38,638 nt of DNA from an uncultured Anaerolineae bacterium (GTDB lineage: Bacteria > Chloroflexota > Anaerolineae > Anaerolineales > Villigracilaceae), in assembly GCA_903838415.1 (NCBI GenBank), contig CAILYI010000057.1, positions 1 through 38,638 of the forward strand, written 5' to 3'. Positions 33,016 through 38,638 of the stretch are shown here, piece by piece. Every line of letters starts with the position of its first letter. Positions within the stretch are counted from its first letter, which is position 1. Below the pieces are notes generated by a model. It was not told the origin of the DNA. It searched no databases and was given only the letters and a program-made list of their open reading frames with translations. The translations under genes were made by a program, and so were the position numbers.

Positions 33016-34575
33016 ATGGAGTGGAGCAGTATTGGTCAACTGGTGGAGGCGGCTGCGCAGCGGTTTGGGGAGCAGCCGCTGTTCATTTTCGAGGCACAAC
33101 GGCTGTCGTTTGCGCAGGTCAACCAACAGGTAAACCGGACCGCTCACGCGCTGCAAGCGGTCGGCGTGACGCAGGGCGAGCGGGTGGCAGTCATGCTGCC
33201 GAATGGTGTCGATTTTCCCATCGTCTGGCTGGCACTGGCGAAGTTGGGCGCAATTATCGTGCCGATTAACATCAACTATCATGATCATGACCTGACCTAC
33301 ACGCTGAACGACTCGCAGTCCGGTTTTTTTATCGTCCAGGAAGCCTACCTGCCACAGTGGGAGCGGGTTCGCGAGCATGCGCCGCTCGTGAGGGAAATGC
33401 TCGTCATCGGCGAGACCGGTGAAGGGGAGTCCGCGTTCAGCCTGAGCGTGGCGCAAAGTTCGGAAATGGGGGATTTCCCGGCTGTTGAATCCGCCGCTTT
33501 GGTGAACATCCAATATACATCCGGCACAACCGGCTTTCCCAAAGGCTGTCTGCTGACCCATGATTACTGGCTGAGAATCGGTCAGGTGGCGGCAGAGTAT
33601 TTCGCGCTGCAGCCGGGCGAGGTGGATTTAACCGCCCAGCCGTTTTATTACATGGATCCGCAGTGGAACACAATCGCCTGCCTGATGGGCGGCGCGACGC
33701 TGGTGATTTTGCCGCGTTTTTCGCCGTCGCATTTCTGGCAGGCGGTGCGCGAGCAGGGCGTGACGGTGCTGTACCTGATTGGGACGATGCCGTTTTTCTT
33801 GCATAAGCAGGATGAAAATCCAGCGTTGGAACATGATCACAAATTGCGCGTGATCCTGTGTTCGGGGATTCACCCAAAGTTCCATGCAGAGTTTGAGCGG
33901 CGCTGGGGCGTGCCCTGGCGCGAGGCCTACGGCATGACCGAAACCGGCGTCGATTTAATTGTGCCGCTCTCGGACGCCGAATCGGTGGGAACAGGCGCGA
34001 TGGGCCGCCCGATTGCATCCAAGGAAGTGCGCGTGGTGGACATTGATGGGCGCGAAGTGGCCGACGGCGAAACCGGCGAACTGCTGATTCGCGGTCAGCC
34101 GATGATGCTTGGCTATTGGAACAAACCCGTTGAAACTGCGGAAACCCTGCGCGGCGGCTGGCTGCACACCGGCGATCTGGTGACACGTGACGCGCGCGGC
34201 TATTATCACTGGCAGGCCCGCCTGAAGGACACCATCCGGCGCGCCGGTGAGAATATCGCGGCGGCAGAAGTGGAAAGCGTGCTGTTGGAGCATCCGGCGG
34301 TCCAGGCGGCCGCAGTGGTGCCGGTGCCCGACGAATTGCGCGGACAGGAAGTGAAAGCCTATCTTGTGCTGCGTCCCGGCCACGCGCCCGACCCGGATGC
34401 GATTTTGGGGTATGCCCGCGAACAATTGGCCTATTTCAAAGTGCCGCGCTATCTCGAATTCGTGGCTGACCTGCCGCGGACTGCCTCGGAGCGCGTGGAA
34501 AAACATAAACTGGTCAGCGTCAAACCGGATTTACGTTTGGGTAGTTATGACGCGGTAGATAAGGTCTGGCGATAA
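33016..34575 (+). CDS. AMP-forming acyl-CoA ligase, CaiC-like
   Basis: The 519-residue adenylate-forming enzyme activates a carboxylic acid with ATP and CoA. The phosphate loop is YTSGTTGFPKG (167-177), the adenine-binding A5 motif is EAYGMTETG, the hinge region HTGDLVTRDARGYYHW, and the A8 segment RLKDTIRRAGENI. It resembles crotonobetaine/carnitine-CoA ligases in layout. The A10 motif reads RTASERVEKHKL, so the catalytic lysine position (as in SGKV or NGKV) seems to be R493, with K496 nearby; activity may use another residue or be altered. AAAGGAG precedes the ATG. It pairs functionally with the crotonase gene upstream. Confidence 0.9.
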   Translation: MEWSSIGQLVEAAAQRFGEQPLFIFEAQRLSFAQVNQQVNRTAHALQAVGVTQGERVAVMLPNGVDFPIVWLALAKLGAIIVPININYHDHDLTYTLNDSQSGFFIVQEAYLPQWERVREHAPLVREMLVIGETGEGESAFSLSVAQSSEMGDFPAVESAALVNIQYTSGTTGFPKGCLLTHDYWLRIGQVAAEYFALQPGEVDLTAQPFYYMDPQWNTIACLMGGATLVILPRFSPSHFWQAVREQGVTVLYLIGTMPFFLHKQDENPALEHDHKLRVILCSGIHPKFHAEFERRWGVPWREAYGMTETGVDLIVPLSDAESVGTGAMGRPIASKEVRVVDIDGREVADGETGELLIRGQPMMLGYWNKPVETAETLRGGWLHTGDLVTRDARGYYHWQARLKDTIRRAGENIAAAEVESVLLEHPAVQAAAVVPVPDELRGQEVKAYLVLRPGHAPDPDAILGYAREQLAYFKVPRYLEFVADLPRTASERVEKHKLVSVKPDLRLGSYDAVDKVWR

Positions 34576-34586
34576 AGAACAGTAAA

Positions 34587-34667
34587 CACGAAGGGCAAAA
34601 GGTACACAAAGGAAAAGCGCAGTGATTTTTTTATTCTGTTCCCCTTCGTGCCCTTGGTGTCCTTTGT
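34587..34667. repeat. Alternating short inverted repeats
   Basis: CACGAAGGG (34587-34595) and ACAAAGGA (34606-34613) recur as exact complements at 34642-34650 and 34660-34667 in the same order. They therefore cannot nest into a single stem and look like two inverted repeat units placed side by side. It fills the leader of the serine hydrolase gene. Confidence 0.55.
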
Positions 34668-34685
34668 ATTTATACAAGGAGCAAA

Positions 34686-36134
34686 ATGAACACTCAACAA
34701 ATCAACCAACTCATGTCCAAAACACTCGCCACGTGGCAAATCCCCGGCGGAGCGGTGGCGCTTATCAGTGGGGATGAAACCTATGCCCAAGGCTATGGTC
34801 TCGGCGCCGCCGGTCAGCCCGAATCAGCCGTGGACGCCGACACCATCTTTGCGATCGGCTCAACCACCAAAGCTTTCACCAGCGCCGCCGTTGGCATGCT
34901 CGTGGATGAAGGCAAACTGGCCTGGGACGATCCAGTCATCAAGTATCTGCCCGACTTCGCGCTCTATGACCCGTGGGTAACGCAAAATGTCACCATCCGC
35001 GACCTGCTTTGCCACCGGCTGGGACTGGAGCGCGCCCAAAGAATTTACTATCACCAGGGCTTTGACCAGCGAGAAATCATCCGCCGCATGCGTTACCTGC
35101 CGCCCGCCGCCGGTTTTCGCACACAGTTCCAGTACGCCAACCAGCAATTTGGCGCGGCGGGATTAATTGTCGAGGCGGTTAGCGGCCAGAGTTGGGATGA
35201 CTTTATCAGCGAGCGCATTTTCAAAGTTTTGGGGATGTCCCGTTCTGTCAGCGGGTTCGACCGCCTGGGCAACTCATCCAATTTGGCCTTACCCCACGCC
35301 TCGTTGGACGAAACCTACCCCGCTGGAGTCCGCTTTCTTGGCCCCAAAACGACTCTCCCCTGGTTCAAACTCAGCCACGAACCATCCGGCTCGATTCACA
35401 CCACTGCCAATGACCTGACCCGTTGGCTAAAAGCCTTGCTCGAAGGCGGCGCGCCGTTATTGAAGCCTACCACCCTGGCTGAAATCACCACCCCGCAAAT
35501 GGTGATGCAAGATTTGGGAAATTCCGAACTCGCGCCGCTCTACTACCTTCAGCCGGGAACCCATTTCTGGACCTACGGCCTCGGCTGGTGGGTGATGGAT
35601 TATCGCGGCGAGAAAGTGCTGATGCATGGCGGCCAGATGCCGGGCTTCAACTCGGTGGTAGCTTTTTATCCGGCCCGCAAAGTTGGCTTTGCGGTGATGT
35701 TCAATGTCCACCAGACGCTGGCGCATGCCGCGCTGTTCTACGCCCTCAGCGATCTGCTGTTCGGCGAAACGGGACGCGACTGGAACGGGGAGTTTCTCCA
35801 GGTGGCAGGCGGTTATATGGAACAGGTCAAAGCCGGGGTGGATGGGATGCGCACCGCTCGCCAGCCAGAAATTCCACCATCGGTGGCGCCGGGGCAGCTT
35901 GTCGGCGGGTATCAAAGTGACATATACGGCGAGGCGCTGATCGGGTTGGATGGGGAACGGTTAACGCTCCAGTATGGCAAAATCTCATCCACGCTGGAAC
36001 ACTGGCAATGCGACACCTTCCTAGCCAAATGGAATCTTCAAGGCCTGCTGGAAGACGCGCTGATTGTCTTTAAGCCTGAAAATCAAACCCTGACCATCGT
36101 CAATGACCGTGCCGAATTTAGGAAAATCCAATGA
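34686..36134 (+). CDS. Class C beta-lactamase-like serine hydrolase
   Basis: The 482-residue protein has the AmpC/esterase fold: S59-x-x-K62 in IGSTTKAF, Y150-A-N152 in FQYANQQF and H314-G-G316 in MHGGQMPG, all intact. Residues from about 395 form an extra C-terminal beta domain (DUF3471-like). There is no signal peptide, so it works in the cytoplasm, which argues against antibiotic resistance and for a peptidase, amidase or esterase role, for instance on D-amino acid peptides. AAGGAG stands four bases before the ATG. Its stop overlaps the pepD start (ATGA), so the two enzymes are co-translated. Confidence 0.92.
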   Translation: MNTQQINQLMSKTLATWQIPGGAVALISGDETYAQGYGLGAAGQPESAVDADTIFAIGSTTKAFTSAAVGMLVDEGKLAWDDPVIKYLPDFALYDPWVTQNVTIRDLLCHRLGLERAQRIYYHQGFDQREIIRRMRYLPPAAGFRTQFQYANQQFGAAGLIVEAVSGQSWDDFISERIFKVLGMSRSVSGFDRLGNSSNLALPHASLDETYPAGVRFLGPKTTLPWFKLSHEPSGSIHTTANDLTRWLKALLEGGAPLLKPTTLAEITTPQMVMQDLGNSELAPLYYLQPGTHFWTYGLGWWVMDYRGEKVLMHGGQMPGFNSVVAFYPARKVGFAVMFNVHQTLAHAALFYALSDLLFGETGRDWNGEFLQVAGGYMEQVKAGVDGMRTARQPEIPPSVAPGQLVGGYQSDIYGEALIGLDGERLTLQYGKISSTLEHWQCDTFLAKWNLQGLLEDALIVFKPENQTLTIVNDRAEFRKIQ

Positions 36135-37567
36135 ACCCAACCGAGCACATTCTCGAATGTTTTGCGCAAATTTCGGCCATTCCACGCCGCACTGGCAACG
36201 AGGCCGGCATTCGCGCCTGGCTCCAGGCCTGGGCCAGCGCGCGCAGATTTTCGTCCCAAGCCGATGCGGTGGGCAACCTGGTCGTGCGCGTGCCAGCCAG
36301 CGCGGGCTACGAGGGTCGTCCCGCGCTCATCTTGCAGGGACATCTGGATATGGTTTGCGAAAAAACGCCCGCATCTCCTCACAATTTCACCCGCGATCCC
36401 ATCCGCCTGATCCGCGACGGCGATTGGCTGCATGCTGACCAAACCACCCTGGGCGCGGACAATGGAATTGGGATCGCCTTGATGCTGGCGTTGGTGGAAA
36501 ACGAAACGGTGAGGCACCCGGCGCTCGAATTGTTGCTGACTGTCGCCGAGGAAAATGGGCTGGTCGGGGCTGATAACCTGGACCCGGCTCTGTTGAGCGC
36601 CAAAACGCTGATTAATCTCGATTCTGAGACGGTTGGGGTCTTTACGGTGGGCTGCGCAGGCGGCGGCACGGTGAACATCACCCTGCCAGTGACGTGGTCA
36701 CCCCAAGCGACAGATGAAGTGGCTTTCAAATTGCAGGTGGGCGGCTTGCAGGGCGGGCATTCCGGCGAGGATATCAACCGTCACCGCGCCAATGCCAACA
36801 AACTGCTTGGCCGCGTGTTGGATGAGATGCAGCACAGTGTGGCGCTGCGGCTGGCGGCGTTGCAGGGTGGCACAGCCCGCAATGCCATCCCCCGCACCGC
36901 GCAGACGGTCTTTCTCTGCCCGGCGGAACAGGCTACCGCCTGCCGCGAGGCATTTGCCGTCAGTCTGGCAAATGTTCAAGCGGAGCATGCGGCTTCGGAG
37001 CCGGAAATGTCCATCACGCTCGCCGAGTTGAGCGGCGCACCGCTCCGCGCCATTCAGCGCTCCGAAACAGTGACCGGGCTGCGGCTGTTGGTGGCTCTGC
37101 CGCATGGCGTCGCTGCCATGTCCGCTGAAATGCCAGGGCTGGTGGAAACCTCCAACAATATCGGCGTGATGGAGTTGCAGGAATCGGGCTTATCCATTAT
37201 CTCCAACCAGCGCAGTTCGGTTTTCACCCGCCTGCAAGAACTGATTGAGCGAGTGGAGGCGGTTGCCTGGCTGGCAGGGGCGCATACCGAAAGGACAAAG
37301 ATTTTCCCGCCCTGGCAGCCCAATCTGGGCTCGCCGCTGCTCAAAAAAGGCGTGGAAACGTATCAAAAAGTGACCGCGACCGCCCCGCAAATCCATATGA
37401 CGCATGGCGGGTTGGAATGTGGCATCCTGAGCGAACGCTGTGGTGGCCTGGATGCGCTTTCCCTTGGCCCGCGGATTGAGAATCTGCACTCACCAGACGA
37501 GCGTTTGCTGGTCACATCCCTGGCACCGACCTGGGAATTCCTGGTAGCGCTGCTCAAGGCGGATTAG
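36131..37567 (+). CDS. pepD: Cytosolic non-specific dipeptidase PepD (M20C)
   Basis: The 478-residue enzyme belongs to the Xaa-His/aminoacyl-histidine dipeptidase family and hydrolyses a broad range of unblocked dipeptides with two zinc ions. Metal and catalytic residues are visible: H71 and D73 in QGHLDM, bridging D110 in LGADNGIG, the pair E140-E141 in VAEENGL, D164 in INLDSE and H425 in MTHGGLECG. The dimer domain spans about 195-385 with GGLQGGHSGEDI. The length is standard. In E. coli PepD is the enzyme thought to split L-Ala-L-Glu after the epimerase step, so its presence beside a dipeptide epimerase gene is meaningful. Confidence 0.95.
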   Translation: MNPTEHILECFAQISAIPRRTGNEAGIRAWLQAWASARRFSSQADAVGNLVVRVPASAGYEGRPALILQGHLDMVCEKTPASPHNFTRDPIRLIRDGDWLHADQTTLGADNGIGIALMLALVENETVRHPALELLLTVAEENGLVGADNLDPALLSAKTLINLDSETVGVFTVGCAGGGTVNITLPVTWSPQATDEVAFKLQVGGLQGGHSGEDINRHRANANKLLGRVLDEMQHSVALRLAALQGGTARNAIPRTAQTVFLCPAEQATACREAFAVSLANVQAEHAASEPEMSITLAELSGAPLRAIQRSETVTGLRLLVALPHGVAAMSAEMPGLVETSNNIGVMELQESGLSIISNQRSSVFTRLQELIERVEAVAWLAGAHTERTKIFPPWQPNLGSPLLKKGVETYQKVTATAPQIHMTHGGLECGILSERCGGLDALSLGPRIENLHSPDERLLVTSLAPTWEFLVALLKAD

Positions 37568-37577
37568 GGGCTTTTTA

Positions 37578-38417
37578 TTGCAAACAATCATCTTCGGGCT
37601 GGCCTCCGCCGTTTTTTGGGGTGCCTGCGATTTTTCTGGCGGATTGGTCAGCCGTCGTATCGGAGCCGCACGGGCCACCTTCGCTATCCAGGCGCTGGGA
37701 TTACCATTTGTACTGGTCATCGCCTGGCTAACCGGCCAAATGCAGATGTCTTTGGATGATTGGTTGTGGTGCGGTGCAGCGGGTGTGATCGGTTCGCTGG
37801 GCTTTTTGGCGCTCTATCGTTCCCTAGCAGATGGGCAAATGTCAACGGCAGCGCCGGTTGCCGCGCTCACTTCAGCCAGTTTTCCGGTTCTCGTGGGTGT
37901 TTTTCGGGATGGCCTGCCCTCTGGCAGGATGCTGGCGGGCTTTGGATTGGCGCTGGCTGCCATCTGGTTCGTTTCCCAAACCGGAGCGGATCAACCCGCA
38001 GCCGGATTCCGTTGGAAAAGCCTGGGATTGCCCTTTTTGGCAGGGACGGGGCTGGGAGCCTATTTTGTTTTGATTAATCAGGGCAGCCAGACCAGCATTT
38101 TTGCTCCGCTGGTGGCAGTTCGTACATCCGGGGCCTTAACTCTCCTGGTTTTTGCCGTACAGCGGAGCGAATTGCCGCTCCCCGCCCGCCCGATCTGGCC
38201 GTTGATGGCACTCAACACGGCCCTGGATGTTGGTGGCAGTCTTTTTTATATCCTTGCAGGTCAATCTGGCCGCATGGACTTAGCCGCCCTGCTGGCCTCG
38301 CTCTATTCGGGCGTGACAGTCTGTCTGGCCTGGCTGATCTCGCACGAAAAAATCACCCGTAAACAGTGGCTGGGAATTTTGATGACGCTGGTGGCGATTA
38401 TATTGATAACAAAGTGA
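37578..38417 (+). CDS. EamA/DMT-family transporter
   Basis: The 279-residue membrane protein has ten predicted helices in two EamA repeats; ALYRSLADGQMSTAAPVAALT in the first repeat and LASLYSGVTVCLAWLI in the second are typical. It starts at a TTG at 37578, with AGGGG seven bases upstream and no suitable ATG nearby. It lies ten bases after pepD and is the last gene of the plus-strand run, so it may export or import a product of the peptide enzymes. The substrate cannot be told from sequence. Confidence 0.87.
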   Translation: MQTIIFGLASAVFWGACDFSGGLVSRRIGAARATFAIQALGLPFVLVIAWLTGQMQMSLDDWLWCGAAGVIGSLGFLALYRSLADGQMSTAAPVAALTSASFPVLVGVFRDGLPSGRMLAGFGLALAAIWFVSQTGADQPAAGFRWKSLGLPFLAGTGLGAYFVLINQGSQTSIFAPLVAVRTSGALTLLVFAVQRSELPLPARPIWPLMALNTALDVGGSLFYILAGQSGRMDLAALLASLYSGVTVCLAWLISHEKITRKQWLGILMTLVAIILITK

Positions 38418-38440
38418 GTGCTTTGAGGGTGAACACGGCG

Positions 38441-38638
38441 CTAGACCCTTAGCGAACCACGGAATCCCCTGACGCCATAGTAAGATTCTGCGCCGTTGTG
38501 ATACACAAAGACTTGGTCGTAACGACGATCGGCAAAGATGGCGCCGCCGAGTTTCCTAATTTCAGCAGTCGTTTTCAACCAGCTCGACGTTTTCGTATCG
38601 AAATTTCCAAGGTTCTGCAATTCTCGATATTGCCCTTC
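38441..38638 (-). CDS. DUF4256 protein, C-terminal fragment at the window edge
   Basis: The minus strand from the right edge is open for 65 residues to a TAG at 38441. The sequence contains FDTKTSSWLKTTAEIRKLGG, then DRRYDQVFVYHNGAESYY and ends GFRGSLRV. This matches the conserved C-terminus of the DUF4256 family, small proteins of unknown function. The start lies outside the window. It is convergent with the EamA gene, 23 bases away, without a visible terminator. Confidence 0.8.
   Translation of the reverse strand, partial: EGQYRELQNLGNFDTKTSSWLKTTAEIRKLGGAIFADRRYDQVFVYHNGAESYYGVRGFRGSLRV

Noticed and set aside
34686..36134. Antibiotic-resistance beta-lactamase
   Set aside because: The SxxK, YxN and HGG motifs are shared with esterases and peptidases; the lack of a signal peptide and the coupling to pepD argue for a metabolic hydrolase.

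Overview
The window looks like a chromosomal segment of an anaerobic or facultative bacterium of the Chloroflexota, most likely Anaerolineae. This is inferred from gene content and style: Thr/Pro-rich 'TPTxTP' linkers in an exported protein, a set of MacB/FtsX-type and ArsP/Acr3 genes, a HU-like protein of unusual length, and many short palindromic intergenic repeats. No rRNA or tRNA gene was seen, so the taxonomy is not proven. No CRISPR array, prophage or intact insertion sequence was found.

Layout. (1) 1-7028: a HU-like DNA-binding protein gene, then a complete [NiFe]-hydrogenase maturation operon read on the minus strand in the order hypA-hypB-hypF-hypC-hypD-hypE. No hydrogenase structural gene is present. 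(2) 7226-14484: a CBS-domain protein, then a MacB-like efflux operon on the minus strand (two ABC ATPases, one carrying a C-terminal cyclic-nucleotide-binding-like domain; a large FtsX-type permease; a lipoprotein membrane-fusion subunit), with a divergent TetR regulator. (3) 14550-19598: an L,D-transpeptidase, an EamA transporter, a frameshifted ISAs1-type transposase scar, a minus-strand operon of a TlpA-like thioredoxin, an Lgt-like protein lacking key catalytic residues and FolB, then a DUF429 protein. (4) 19760-24344: a minus-strand arsenic operon with a palindromic control region: arsR, an AbrB-radical SAM-SPASM protein, a small CxxC thioredoxin, acr3, an ArsP/UPF0718 permease and a 58-residue protein. 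(5) 25193-38417: a long run of plus-strand genes, several joined by ATGA overlaps: MFS transporter, two alpha/beta hydrolases, a crotonase, a dipeptide epimerase, a UroD-family protein, TetR, an AMP-forming acyl-CoA ligase, a class C beta-lactamase-like hydrolase, dipeptidase PepD and an EamA transporter. The right edge cuts a DUF4256 gene.

How the genes may work together. The hyp operon can build the Fe(CN)2CO-Ni centre of a hydrogenase encoded elsewhere. The efflux operon is probably controlled by the divergent TetR. The arsenic operon combines standard arsenite export (Acr3) and an organoarsenical-type permease with a redox protein and a radical SAM enzyme that resembles maturases of tungsten oxidoreductases; this is the least expected combination in the window. 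The plus-strand run joins peptide uptake/hydrolysis functions (epimerase plus PepD is the L-Ala-D-Glu salvage pair of murein recycling) with CoA-ester chemistry. These joint roles are inferences from order and overlap.
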